Shown here: positions 39,301-53,100 of the stretch, piece by piece
How positions within the stretch are numbered: position 1 is the first letter of the stretch
How the letters are laid out: each line of letters opens with the position of its first letter
Origin: Lagopus muta
Taxonomy: Eukaryota; Chordata; Aves; Galliformes; Phasianidae
Length of the DNA stretch: 64,000 nt
NCBI RefSeq assembly: GCF_023343835.1
Contig: NC_064435.1
Coordinates: 37,286,603-37,350,602, forward strand
Direction: 5' to 3'
Program-made: the position numbers and the translations under genes
The notes under the pieces: model-generated
Told to the model about the DNA's origin: nothing
Databases searched by the model: none
Seen by the model: only the letters and a program-made list of their open reading frames with translations

Positions 39301-40524
39301 AAATTTTCCCATATATTTACTATTCCTTCATTCTGGTCATTAGTGCATATTTATCCAGCAGACAAACTACGTGCATATAGTTCAGTAGTTACATGTGCCA
39401 TAATGTTAACAAATAATGGACTTTCAAAGTATGTAGAAACGGATGCCTGAAGAAATAAGTAATTCAGCCTAAGGAAACTGAAAGACTTAATGTTTCAAAG
39501 AATAAACACAAACGGCCTCAGCTTAAGGTAGTAGAAGCAACAAGAAAACTCAAATTTTAGTGATATGCTTCATGAAAGTATTTCATATAGCTGGCCATAA
39601 AGAGAGTGGAGACCGAGGCTGCTGTCAGAAGGATTTGAAGTACAAGCTGAACTGGCAAACGGCTGCAGTTCCAGTTTCTGTTTTCAGCAACCATCATCAG
39701 AATGACGAGGTCTGGGAGAAGTGGTCTTTGACTCCTGCAGAGTGGATATGAAATGGCTCTGGGAAAAAAATATCAATGATGAAACACAGAGTAAATACAG
39801 AGCAAGAAGCACTGCTCTGCAGAAGCAGGAAGGGACACAGGAGGAAACAGCTCAGTTATCAAACTCCTGAGTGAGCCATTTCCCCCAACGCCCACCACAC
39901 TGCTGTAGACATGCTGCTCACTGATGGTGTTTGAGGTGCCACATAGAGTAGACCTGAAAAAGAGTGGTGATTTGTTTTCACCAGGAGCTCTGAAGGAGCC
40001 TGGGATCAGTGTCTCTCTCACAGAGGCCAGTAAGTCCTGCCCAGAACATTAAAGGATGCAGCCTCACCTCCGCCGCTATATTGCAGAGCATAAATATGCT
40101 GTCTCAATATCTGCCACATATCCCTCATGAGCTATTTCTCTGGCTTAGAATAACATCAAAACACATCTTCAGGAAAACTGTTTCCATAAGCTTTCAACAC
40201 ATTCCACAATTTCATGGCATCGCACGAGTCCACACAGCAGCCCCCTGCAAACCCAGCATCTCCCTGAGCATCAGATCTCTGTGGCACTTGTGTGGCAATG
40301 GACCTGTCAGGAAAATCTCTAGTTGCTCACCACAAGTGCGTGTGTACATTAATTCCTACACATCCCCAAGCCCTGGCGGCACAGGCTTTTGTGTGCTGCA
40401 GCAGAGGCGGGAATTTGCCAGGATGGGGCCTTGCAGTGTTGGGCTGGAAGGAACATGACTGCAGAGCAGAGAACACACTTGAACAGTGAGCTCCAAGGAG
40501 CACGGTCTGCCTTAATCAGAGACT

Positions 40525-40712
40525 GTAGAATCAGAGAATCTTAGAATTGTTTGAGTTGGAAGGGGCCCTTAAAAGCCATCTGGTACAACTCCCCTGCATT
40601 GAACAGTAACACCTACAGCAGGTTGCTCAGAGCCCTGTCTGGCTTGGCCATGAGTGTCTCTAGGGACAGGGCATCTACTGCCTGTCTGGGCGATCTGTTC
40701 CAGTGCTTCACG
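40525..40712 (-). mobile_element. CR1 LINE 3' end fragment
   Basis: TAGAATCAGAGAATCTTAGA, then TTTGAGTTGGAAGGGGCCCT, AGGTTGCTCAGAGCCCTGTC and CTGTCTGGGCGATCTGTTCC, about 190 bp. It is truncated just inside the C-terminal ORF2 codons. Confidence 0.9.
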
Positions 40713-41891
40713 TTCAGAGATGAGCCTCAATAACCTCCCAGAAAGGCTTTTGATATCATAGCTGACTCTTTGCAAATTATTACTTAAATGTGATTCCTTG
40801 TAAGTTGAACTTGTTTGAAAATAGTACCGAGTCATGCATTGCTCTTGAAACACACATTGGTGTTCAGAGATGAGCAAAAGGGGCATCCCTCAGGCTTGAC
40901 ATGAATATTCATGATGATTCATTTGTCCTCAGTGTTTCTATAAGACGGTCATTTGCAGTCCAGTGAAAACTGAGAGAACAATTCATTTGCTATCTTCATT
41001 TATGTAAGGAGACACACTGTGTGCTGGGCAGGTAGCTCCTGATTGCTCCTGACAGTACTGCTAATACCTTCCTAAATTGCACCTCACCTCACAGTTCTAC
41101 ATCCTGTAGAAATAATGTTTTTCATTAAGATTGTTCAGTGCAGAACATTATAAAATTATTGAGGATGAAAATACAGCAAAGGTAATTGCAATAGTCCTGG
41201 TGTGACACATGCAGCTACATGTATGAGGAGCACTTCTATGGCACTGTCAGGCAGCCCACATGGCCCATCATCAGAGGTCTGAGTGGTGCCACTGCAGAGG
41301 AACATAGCATAGCAGCAACTTTCTTGGTACACTGAGCAGAAGGAACTTTATATGGGGAGTTCCACCACTACTAGTTAGACCTGGGGGTCTTCTCCTTCCA
41401 TGGCACAGGATGAGACAGTGACCTTGTAGTTGCTTCCTACTGTGGAACGAAGGCTGTGCCAACTGCACCCTTTCCAGCCATGTCCCAGTGGTCTGCAGTG
41501 GCCTCTTTTGGTGACCAGTTCCACTGCACACCATTCTGGTAAGATCCATGCACTTAAATGGGTGAAGAAGCAGAAGGAAAACAATGCACAAGATTTGCAG
41601 TAAGGAAAAATAAAACATTCCCAAATAGGGTAAAATATTAAGCTCTGACAGTGGTTGAAAACCTGCCTGCATCACTTAGGACCACCAGTAATAAAATTCC
41701 CATGGACTTCAGTGAGACCAGAATTCTGTTTTTTCATGCTTTTCCCAGCACACAGACATATTTTTATGTTTCCTCATGCAACTGCAAGGAAACCCTGCAA
41801 GGATTTTAACTTTTTCACCTCTTTTTAACTCTAGAGCATTTGGGGAAAATAAGTCAACCTTGCAATACCATTAGGAAACAATAACAGCAAC

Positions 41892-41912
41892 ATATATATA
41901 TTATATATATAT
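41892..41912. repeat. (AT)n microsatellite
   Basis: Alternating AT interrupted once by TT. Confidence 0.85.
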
Positions 41913-42841
41913 CATTTTATGGTTCTTGCCTGCTCTCTGCCTCCAGAATTCAGTACTGGAGCATATACTGACATAAAGCTCCTGTTTTTACTCAGTCTGT
42001 AACACAGGGTTTGAAAGGCCTCATTTGTTGAACACACTACAGACAAAACCCTGGGAAATGCACGGTGCAGTGACAGCTGCTTGTTCTGAGCCCTCCAGCA
42101 TAGAAAAAACCTCAGCAGTGGGACTCAAATCCATAAACCAACAGTGTGTTTTCAGGGGGATGCATTAGTTTTGTGCCAGATATGTTTAAGCTGATATCCT
42201 CCAAGATATGCAAGACACGAGCAGAAAAATCAAGCTTTTGCCAAAACCTAATGCCATCATTTTCATGCATTCATACACCTCAGTTAAATCTGCGTTCCCA
42301 AGCCTTGTTTGCAAGTCAATAAATAAGATGATGTTGATTTTCTCTTCCCCCACCCAAAAAAGATCTCTAAGGAACAAAACCCGCATCCTCCCAATCTTCT
42401 TTGTAAGTTCAGCTAAAGCACTCCTTTATCCCATTGCTAAAGCCACTCCAAAACACTCCCAGAGTATTTCAAAATGCACAGTGCTGAGAGTAGCAAAGCT
42501 TTTACAGTTCAGAATGGTAAGAGTAATTTCATAAAAGCTTAATATATTTGAAAAGCAGGTCATTTATTAAAAGACCTTTTAAAAGCTTCATTTCTTAAAA
42601 AGCAAAATCATCTGCTCACCCGCGCATCTCTTCTTTAAGTATTTCATATACTTCAACTCCAATATTTCACAGTTTTCCCCCTTTCTCCTCATTTTGAGGA
42701 TATCAGTAAGAAGCATTTCTTGACACCACGTCACCAGCTGCCTCTGCTTCTATGCACTGATGTGATTGTGCCCATGAGGATGTGCCAATCCTGGATCCTC
42801 GTCCTGGATGTGGAGTCAAGGCACCAGAGCATCAGCCCAGT

Positions 42842-42878
42842 ACTGCATTACACTGCATTACACTGCAATCCACTGCAG
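42842..42878. repeat. 10-bp minisatellite, about 3.7 copies
   Basis: ACTGCATTAC is repeated twice exactly, followed by ACTGCAATCC and a partial ACTGCAG. Confidence 0.85.
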
Positions 42879-43429
42879 CCCAAGGATTTTAGCTTGCAAA
42901 CCCTCTCCTTCACCCTCGTCTCACTTTACAGCAGCGCTTTTTAGATGCAGCCTAGGAACAGAGTGCAAGTGTTGTACATGTCACTGGGGTAACACAAAGA
43001 TTCCATGTTACTAGATGGCAGGAGGTAAACCAGTAACTATTGCAGGAGGCTGTGCTTCTTTTGAACACCACAATACTTAAGGCAGCATTTTGTATGGAGC
43101 TAAAGAAGCAGTGAGAACTTACGGTGAGATACAGCAGAGGGAAATACAGCCAATTTGAAGCCAATAGGCTGGTATTTCAAGATATATTTGGCATCCTGTT
43201 CTTCCTGAGTGCTCTCAGTCACTATTCATATAACAAACTACCTGTTAGGACATAACAGCTTGGAAACATGGGCTGTCATGAATTTGAGGTTGTAAAAAGA
43301 CAGGAGATGCGGTGGAAAGGTTGTCTGTAGGAGCTGGGAGTGTGAACTGAACAGAGAGATGAGGCTGGCTAAGAAAGGAAGCTAAGTGAGAAGGGGGTCA
43401 TGCACTGCAGAGAACAGTAGGAGAAAAGA

Positions 43430-43973
43430 GTGTGGCCAGCAGGTTAAGGGCTGTGATCTTCCCCCTCTACTCTGCCCTGGTGAGGCCACATTTGGACTAT
43501 TGTGTCCAGTTCTGGGCTCCCCAGTTCAAAAAAGACAAGGATCTCCTGGAAGGAGTCCTTTGGAGAGCCACAGAGAATACTATGCTCATACAGCATCTCC
43601 TGTATAAGGAAAGGCAGAGTAACCTGGGTCTGTTCAGCCTGGGGAAAAGAGTGAGAGGAGATCTGATAAAGGTTTATAAATATCTAGAGGGAGGTGCGAG
43701 GCAAATGGATGAGGCAGGCTCTTCTTAGTGGTGTGCAAAGATAAGACAAGGAGTAATGGCCTAAAACTTGAACATAAGTTCTGTACTAACATGCAGAAGA
43801 ACACCTTTACAGTATGGCTGACGGAGCACTGGAACAGGCTGCCCAGAGAGGTTGTGGAGTTTCCTTCTGTGGTCATCCTGTGTGACCTGTTGTAGGGTAC
43901 CTGCTTTAGTTTGGGGGTTGGACTCGATGATCTCTTGAGATCCCTTCCAGGCCCTGTGATTCTGTGGTTCAGT
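43430..43973 (+). mobile_element. CR1 LINE, 5'-truncated, about 545 bp
   Basis: It starts in the ORF2 C-terminal region, with a degraded frame reading [21 protein letters not shown] from about 43460 and [20 protein letters not shown] near 43625-43680. It continues through GGAACAGGCTGCCCAGAGAG to a tail ending CCTGTGATTCTGTGGTTCAG. Several indels break the frame. Confidence 0.92.
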
Positions 43974-44225
43974 GAAAAGCCAGATAGGGCAATGAAGGAA
44001 GGTGCAGAAAGGGAGAACGTGAGCTGGGAACTCTGAAAAGGCGAAACGCCAAGAAGGTGGAGAAGACTTGCAGTGCCAAAAGCAGGAAACAATAATAGCA
44101 CAGACACCAGCTCCCTCTTACTCTTCTCTTAAGACCATCATGAAAATTACTTTAAATTTAGAAGAATGACATTTAAGAGATTACAGTTTTTGTTATATAA
44201 ATGATTGTTTTTCATGGAAAAGAGG

Positions 44226-44243
44226 AAAAAAAAAAAAAAAAAA
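44226..44243. repeat. Poly-A tract (18)
   Basis: Uninterrupted A18. I see no intact gene-like sequence immediately before it that would make it the tail of a processed pseudogene. Confidence 0.9.
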
Positions 44244-46895
44244 GCTCACCACAGAACATTACTAAATTTCGACAGGCAGCCATACTCAAATTCTTAAATG
44301 ATCGAATACAAAGCGTGCTTGGAGGCTGTTCTTATGCAGCAGGGCAAGGCAGACGGCCCAGCGTAGGCGGCTCCACTTTGGGTCATGCTGCCCTGCAGAT
44401 GGACTGAGCACTTCAGCAGCCATCTACAACCACAACAAACTCTGAAATGGAGCTATCCATTGCCACTTGGGCTCCCAGGGAATAAATAAAAGGTGCTCAA
44501 GGGTTAATACTGAAGTTTGCTTATTTAGAACTTAACATATCTCCTTTTATCAGGAGATAAAAAGTCCTTGCGCCACACAGACAGTTTAGATGCGCTTCCC
44601 ATTAAGCTATGGGTGATACATTTTCAAGGGCAGATTATTGGAGTCTTTCTGCTGTCAGCAAGAAATGTCAGATGAACTCTGAATATCACTAAATGTCCAT
44701 GCCTTGGTAAAAAAAGATTTTAACTTGGAGTAATATTACAATTCAGGACAAGACACCTTGTCCAATTTATTCTCTGTCCGGCACAAAGGGACCCCGCAAT
44801 ACATCTGCATTTATATTCATTGCCAAAATAGGCAACGGACCCTTACTATTCAGGGGAACAAAGCTTCAGACACTCCTACATTCTAAGCCTAATGTGCTCA
44901 GCTACTGATATGGCACCATTAATCGTGGAGAATATGAGCTATATAGCCTTGGAAAACTGTCACCTTCCACATTTATTCATAATACTTGGTCTAATAAAAT
45001 GTTCTGCACGAACAAGTGAGCTGTGAATATAACATACTAAATGTTACCTCTCCCTATCAGTAGGTATCAGACGGGATGTGTTTGGGTTTAGCTCCTCTCT
45101 CTCTCTCCTGCATAAGGAAATCATTCAACTCTTTACCACAGAGCTCCATTAAGCACTTTGTTTTTCACTGAATGCCTCAAATGCGTACAGCCTCCGTGGA
45201 TGGATAAACTGCTGCAGAAAGAGAGAAGACAGCAGCACTGATTGGCCCTGTTGTCTGAATGTATCTTTTGATTTTTGACTTTCTGCCAAAGCATCATCCT
45301 TCTGTGTTTACCCTTCAGAAGCCCTCACTCACTCAGATGCTGCACGCGTTTGCAGCTCAGCCTTCTCTCCTGCAGAAACCAAATTCATCAAAAGGAGCAT
45401 CTCAGAACTCAGATTTATGGACTGTAATTTTGCAGCACAGATCCTGCATCTCAGATCTTTCAAAGCCTTGTTACAACATGAAGTAATTAAAAGAGCAATT
45501 TTACGATGCTGCTTTTCCCTCAGATAAAAGGTTTATCTTCATGCGAAACCATAAAGATTCCAGAGTATACTTCGTCACATTGTTTTCCTCTTCCCCTCAT
45601 TGTGAATCAAGATAACAGAACCACTCTAAGCCTCTGTGCCGTTGTGCTGTGTGCACATACACGCACGGATGTACACTAAGCACTCGAAACACACAATGCT
45701 TTTTCTCCACTCTGGAGCCAGGGCTGCCACTTTCACAGGACACCACGCAGCTGCATCTCCTTATGAGCTGCTCTTGCTGCAGGAGCTGCTGCATAGCCAC
45801 TGCTGCTTGCTGTGCATTTTGCACCTGAGTGAATGCCTACTGAAGGCAATGGGAACACGACCAGAATGGGTCCCAGGTGAGGTGTTTGAGCTGGTTACAA
45901 CCATCTGTAAACTCACTGTTTGGCACTCGGGAATCTCCCAAGACAGACACAAAACAAGGGACACTCTAGCAACATCTGAATTAGTAGCCTGCAAAAGTAG
46001 TTGTTCCCCTCTGAAAACAGAAGCAGCTCAGAGAGCACTGATGTAGCTTTTATACAAGCAAGTAAGGCTGTAAGTAAACCCTCTCTGCATAAACTCTAAC
46101 AAACGAAGGCAATTCTTACCAGTTTGTTCAAAGTCTTGTGGACGTTTCACAGATCTTCTCTCGTGATTTCTAGTGCTGCAGCCTCACTCTGAAAGCCTTG
46201 CTCCTGTATAATTCTGCTCCTATTCTTAAGAGGGGAGACACTGGTGTTGGATCCCCACAGCGCTATGTCAAAGGTTCTTCTTAAGCACCTGGATGAGAAA
46301 ATGCTCTTACTGACAGCTCACAAGCCTAAATCCCTCGTGCCATTGAAAGGAAATGAATTTGCTTTCTCAAGAGCATGTGGCTTCAGAACAAGACTTGGGA
46401 AACAAGTTTAGAATATCAGCAGATGCTTCGATCCATTTTCTAGTTACAAAGGCTTCTTTATTAATGTTTTTGGCTGACAACAGTTGAGATAAGTGTTTTA
46501 GGAATGATGATAAACATGCTAAGAGAGAACAATGTGAGTGTATTTTTATTCCAGTTTTAACTTCTTTCATTGCTGTACAGCTGCATTACACTTGGCTTTA
46601 ATCCCTGAAGCATTATTTTCCTTGGCAAAGTAGTCACTGATCTGAGTAGAACTTACTACTGGAAGAACATGCTTGAAAAACCAGTGTGATGTCAGTGCCA
46701 ACCAAAATTCATGAGGCTTAAACTGTCACAAATGTGCCTGTAGCTGGAATATGCATCTCCTCAGTAGGAATGCTGTAGTCTTAGGTAGTGAAGCCAACTG
46801 CAGAAAGCATGGAGTAGCTTCCTGCAATTGAATATGTGCCTTGCCCTCCTCTCAGTGAACAACTGTTTGAGAAACAATTGTATAAAACAATGTAG

Positions 46896-47078
46896 GATAA
46901 TCCCTGGAATGCCTTAATGTTGGAAAGGTCCTCAAACACCATCCAGTTCCAACTCAACACTGTTCCATAGGCAGGGCTGTCCACCAGCTCAGGCTGCCCA
47001 GGGCCCCAACCAACCTGGCCTTGAGAGATGGGGCACCACAGCTTCTCTGAGCAGCTGTGCCACTGCCTCACTGCTGTA
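46896..47078 (-). mobile_element. CR1 LINE 3' end fragment
   Basis: It starts near GGAATGCCTTAATGTTGGAA, then CTCAGGCTGCCCAGGGCCCC, and ends at GAGCAGCTGTGCCACTGCCT. It lies about 460 bp beyond the predicted FAM110B polyadenylation signal. Confidence 0.85.
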
Positions 47079-47557
47079 CCATAGGCACCAAATGACCGTT
47101 CTGCTCTGCTTTTAGTTTTGCCTCCATTAACTACCTATGGCTATGGGTCAGAACAGGGGCTGCAGGCTTCTTAAAGAAAATATAGATCCCAATTGTGCAA
47201 AGCAACTTGAATTTTGAAATATATAAATAATCACTGCTGAAGAATAACACAGAAGACCGTGGTGATTCATTACAAATAGATGTTATAAAGGGGAACAGGA
47301 ACATTGCTAGGTAAGGAGCAAGGAAGCTATTTTTAGTCCTGAAAATTTCTTCTAGTTCTGCATATGGATCATGCTGCTACCGTTACTTTCTAAGAAACTG
47401 TGTTCTGAAAAACACTTTTGGGAAGAAACCTTTCATTGGGACCATTAGTTAACGGAGACCTTCAATGGAACTAAAACACAGTTCCTGATACAGTGTAAGA
47501 ATGGGAGGAGTTAAAAAAAAAAATGAACAAAACCCACCATACCTGCACCAGGAGCTA

Positions 47558-47563
47558 TTTATT
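47558..47563 (-). terminator. FAM110B: FAM110B polyadenylation signal AATAAA (preferred)
   Basis: Read on the minus strand this is a canonical AATAAA. About 20-45 nt further on lies a GU/U-rich stretch (GGTATGGTGGGTTTTG, then a T run near 47511-47522), the expected downstream element. Cleavage would fall near 47535-47545. Confidence 0.65.
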
Positions 47564-47605
47564 AGCATAACACTCTTCCTTTTAAAGATTTCGTAACAAC
47601 TGAAG

Positions 47606-47613
47606 TATATACA
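47606..47613 (-). promoter_or_regulatory. FAM110B: Candidate Pumilio response element in the FAM110B 3' UTR
   Basis: The minus strand reads TGTATATA, an exact match to the Pumilio consensus UGUANAUA. It lies about 45 nt before the preferred polyadenylation signal, a common location for such sites. Function is inference from the motif only. Confidence 0.35.
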
Positions 47614-47681
47614 AAGTCTTACAGCATTTACACAATAAAAAAGTTTCCTATTAGCTGATGAAGTATAAGGTAGTGCTGCAA

Positions 47682-47687
47682 TTTATT
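47682..47687 (-). terminator. FAM110B: Possible proximal FAM110B polyadenylation signal AATAAA
   Basis: A second canonical AATAAA in transcript sense lies about 120 nt before the preferred signal. The sequence after it is not obviously GU-rich, so it is the weaker candidate, but it could give a slightly shorter 3' end. Confidence 0.3.
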
Positions 47688-48564
47688 TCAAAGCATGTAT
47701 ACAAGAATAATGAAGCAGGCCACTGTACTTTCAACTCCTCTGCTAGCACACCACAACTGTCAGTTGAAATGACAGTTAGTTAAACCACTGGGAAGATACA
47801 GATTGTCGAAAGAGTCGTAACAGGTTCAACCTGCAGCACTAACCATCATAAGGAGGAAAGAAAATAAAGCTACATACTGTCATGTTTCTACACTTTCTAG
47901 AGCTGTAACAAACTTTCACAGCCTTAGATATAACATATGCAAGACAACATAATCACAATTTTTCAGATATAGTTCAGCTACTGAGTGTATTTACTTCGGA
48001 ATAGGAGGCGTTACATTGATATGGCTGTGTGTTTCCGTTTTTGTTCATTAACTGTTCAAATAGGTCTACAAAAAAAATTAAAAGACAGCATGGACTTTGT
48101 AGTCATGATGTGTTTGACTAATAAAGGCATTCAATATCAGCTATAGGATCTAATCATTCCTGTCAAAAGTTTAAGACCAGGAATCTTAAGAGTAAAAACG
48201 AAACCCACAAAATCCAGCACCTACGATGCTTTTGTGTGTTGACTCTAACCTTCTTTAAGCTTTTCCAACAGGGTAATACAAAATCATTAAAATGCTTACA
48301 CCAAAGCAAATGCAATACTCAGTTTATGAGTGGTCAAGCAGATTCATTAGACCACCTCAGCTTTGAGACTGAGGGTGCTTATCTAGAAACAGAAACCTAA
48401 ACAGTCCCTTACTACAGGTAGGGATACATATTTTAGCAAAGAACAGCGCATTCCTTGCCTTTCAGAAACAGCTTTACAGCTGCCAATAATCCACCTTCTA
48501 CAAGAGATAAGGTTGCTTTGACTACTGCTGCATGTCTAAACCTCTTACAGTGGCCAATTTTTCT

Positions 48565-48590
48565 CCTCCCCCTCCCCCCACTCTCCCCCC
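48565..48590 (-). promoter_or_regulatory. FAM110B: G-rich tract in the FAM110B 3' UTR
   Basis: In transcript sense there are G runs of 6, 6, 5 and 2 separated by spacers of 5, 1 and 1 nt. This could fold as a two-tetrad or imperfect G-quadruplex. The canonical four runs of three are not met because the last run is only GG. Confidence 0.35.
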
Positions 48591-48995
48591 AAACGGGATT
48601 CCATTTCAACTTAGAACCTAGAAACGTCAGTTGAAGATATCGGTATTAAGACAAAAAGTGACATATAAAACCCACAAGGAACCACATAAATACCAAAGAA
48701 GTCATATAACCTTTCCATGTAAACACTTTGATTATACTAAAGCCCTAATTAGATTCTTGTCTTAAACTTTTGGCAGATAATGTGTATGCTCAGCCAGGCT
48801 CTGCAGTTGGTTATTGTTCAAGTGGAAGCCAGGTCAGTTCACATGTTGACAGGCATGCAACTTGGAAACATTGCACAACAAGCAACACAAAGAGATTTGA
48901 GAAGTGTACAAGACTTCAAGTAGACTTCACAACCCTTCACAACTGAATATTCACAGACAAAGATACAGTCCTTGCTTTTTCTCCTGTGGATTTTC

Positions 48996-50186
<1,191 letters not shown>

Positions 50187-53100
50187 TTAAGCACAATGAA
50201 TAGCCGATGAATCCAGGGATCTGAGCGTTAGCAGCAGCGCCTCATCTCACAGCTCATTAAATAACGCTGCGCTTCTCTTTTAAAGGCAGCCTTTGTACTG
50301 CAAGGCCACCAGACACAAGTCTGTATTAGTCTGCTCCACTGCCTCCTTTCTTCTCGCTGAAAGATGTGGGAGTCTCCTTGCTTCCTTTGTGCGATCTGAA
50401 AGGCAGAAGAGCCAACCACATGTTAGTGGCAGCGCCTGACATCAGAGCGATAGCAACAGCAGCCCAACCCTCCTCTCCTCTCCTGTGGCAGCGCGGGGAG
50501 GCAGCGCTGGGTGCCCCACCACCACCCAGTGGGATTATGGCAAAAAGAAAGGGGAAGCACACGAGGCCCCTGCTGGGATGCAGCCACACGTGTCTGGGGG
50601 CAGGTAAGGGACAGTGATGCCAAATGGGCTGGGCCACTGGGTTAGACCCACATACCTCCAGATGATGAACGAAAGTGCACTTTCAAACACTGCCTGTGGC
50701 TTTGTCTAGTTGATTTCTCAACATACTTTATCTCTAAACCCCCAAAGTTTTTCTCCTTAGAGGCAACATATAATTCTAACAAAGGCAGAGTACTTTCCTA
50801 TTTTATTAAATGCTCCAGAAAACAAGCCAGTCTAAAACTCAAGGAGAAAACAGAGATATGTAGTGTTTTAATTGCAAGGCATATGCTTCATCATTAAGCT
50901 AACAGAAAAACAAGCAACCAACCAGAGATACTGTGAAACCCCATACTGCAGCTTCAAGGCTGTTTGAACACGAGTCCCCACAGCAAAACAAGGATTTCCA
51001 AGTTCTTAAGGAAGGGCGAATTAACTATAACAGGATAACCCTAAACTTAATGAGAATAAACAAATATTTTATTCTTTTAATGATGGATTTTGGAAGCATA
51101 TAAAACATTCCAACCTGACTTGAAAAAAGAGAACTCGTCTTTGCATTTAGATACAATTGTTCCAGCTTTCTAGGAGCACAACGTCCAAAACAACATTTAC
51201 CTTTATCTAAATTGTTTTAAGATTCTGTCACTTCAGACTGCCACAACACCACACACAAACTAAAATGCAACACCGCAGATAACATGGCAAATGCTGTAGC
51301 AATTTCTCCCGCATGAGGCACTGAAGAGCACTTACCAAAGAACCTAGTTTTAAAGCAGCGATTTAGCTAATGGGTCTCATTTGTTTTATTACTGCCCCCA
51401 TTAATCTACACTGTCCTTTTTAATATCCCATTTCTGCTATCATCGTGTTCTTCAGGGAGAGCAGGAAAAGCTGCTGCTGCTTCTTTACTCATCCCGAGGT
51501 GCTCAAAGCAGCATCCTTCCCAGCGATGACCTGCTTTTGTCTCTATTGCCACGCTCATCTATTGTTATCCAACTTACTAACCCTAGTGTATTTAACTATC
51601 AGTATGTTGTTTAGACCAACAACAACAAAAAAAAAAGCAAACTCCTCTAAATCCCACAGAAAAACCCATAATTCCAGCTAAATATACCTTAAGAAACAAA
51701 GAAAGCAGCCTCAAGTATTTATTCCCAGAAGTACACGATACATACATTGAATATTTTCTCTAAACCACTCAAGGTCAAAGCAAGGAAACCAAATGTATAA
51801 ATGCTATAATGAGATTATAGGAAAAAGCTGAGCTTTCTCCTGAAGGCTCACTGTCACAAGCATTCTTCAAATACAAACTAACATATTTAGGTGGGTGATA
51901 AACCAGACATGCATTCAGTGCAATTGAAAGGGTAGTGAAATGTTAATTAAGCTTTCCTTTCAGTGTTGTTTTATAAATCCTAGTGACTTCCTGAATTTTA
52001 ACTAAGTCTTCCTGAAAGAGAAAAAGCTCTTTTTTTCCTCATTTGAATCAACATATTTATTGGGACTATTTTAAAAATTAAGCATTGACTTTCCAAATGT
52101 GCTGAAGGCAATTTTAGCAGGCATCTGCACATACACATTTCTGTTCCATATACACAAATCAAACCCGCACTGCCAGCACAGAGCTTGTAGAAATTCCTGA
52201 TTGCCGTATTTAGTGCTTACATGCAGAAACTGAATATATGCAAGGACAAGGGCCTTGTCAGGAGAAAAGAAAAATGAAAAGAAAAGAAAAAAATTCACTC
52301 CAAAAGCCAACCCTTCGATTCTATGTACTAAACCAACACTGTCACCCAACCCAGTTACTAGCACTTGAATAAGCAAGAGCACAGCTCTGCAGTTCTCCTC
52401 AGCCACTGTCACTGAAGGCCATGGTTCTGCCCAGAGGAACTCCTGCCAGCTCCACTCTGCTCCCAGAGAGCTGCTCTGAGCACACCGCAGATTTCTGGGG
52501 CTGTGGGAACCAAGGCTTTTGGAAGTCTTTCCTCAGCATTTAGTAACTCCCTCACTCAGGACAGCCCTGCTTGATGCCAGCAAGCACTGCTTAGAAGGTT
52601 TTCTTCAAAGGAAGAAAGAAGAAAAAAATTCCCACTGTGCATGCATGTTCACCCAAGGGAACAAGAGTGCTTGTTTGCAAGCACACACGGGGCTAAATGC
52701 CCTGAAGTCAATGGAAATACACTGTGACTGGCAATGAGCTCCAGGCATGCCTTCAAAGAAAAGCAAAGGGCTGGGGGGAGCCAGGGCAGAGATGCTGTCT
52801 GGAGACAGCATGGGCCAGGTGGTTACGTGGCCAGACAGGGAGCTCTGTCCTTGTGCTGCTGGTAAAAATTGAGGGTAGACTCAGCTAGTAGTAGAAAGTG
52901 TGTTGCATTCCTGAGGTACTGTGTTTAAATATCACGGGGAAGTTTACTCAGTACTTGCACCTCAGAGAGCTAGAAATTGTTAATCAGACTGCACCAGAAC
53001 AGAAAGCGTGGTGGAAGACAGGTGGATGTAGGTACTACTGAAACAACCTCTCCTGCCTGTGCTCTGATGACTGCAGCCTAATTCTGCTGTGAGCTGGGAC

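Larger units (their letters stand above)
33555..40524. other. Intergenic, one CR1 fragment, no gene recognised
   Basis: Apart from the CR1 piece at 35478-35715 and the GTT-rich tract at 36321-36358, I recognise nothing. A degraded CR1-like patch near 36720-36800 was too weak to call. Confidence 0.6.
40713..43429. other. Intergenic, no gene recognised
   Basis: It contains an (AT)n tract at 41892-41912 and a 10-bp minisatellite at 42842-42878. The open frames resemble no protein family. Confidence 0.65.
43974..47539. other. Intergenic DNA just beyond the FAM110B 3' end
   Basis: A poly-A tract (44226-44243) and a CR1 fragment (46896-47078) are the only recognisable elements. Unique AT-rich DNA at 44450-45070 is a candidate for conserved non-coding sequence on appearance only. 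Confidence 0.6.
47540..48995 (-). other. FAM110B: FAM110B 3' UTR
   Basis: This is the non-coding continuation of the terminal exon after the TGA. It is free of CR1 copies. It holds a very G-rich patch in transcript sense (48565-48590), a Pumilio-type UGUAUAUA octamer (47606-47613) and two AATAAA signals in transcript sense (47682-47687 and 47558-47563). The 3' boundary is inferred from the distal signal and the GU-rich sequence after it. Confidence 0.65.

Noticed and set aside
44201..44407. Processed pseudogene suggested by the A18 tract
   Set aside because: No recognisable coding sequence precedes the A run and the reading frame resembles no protein I know.
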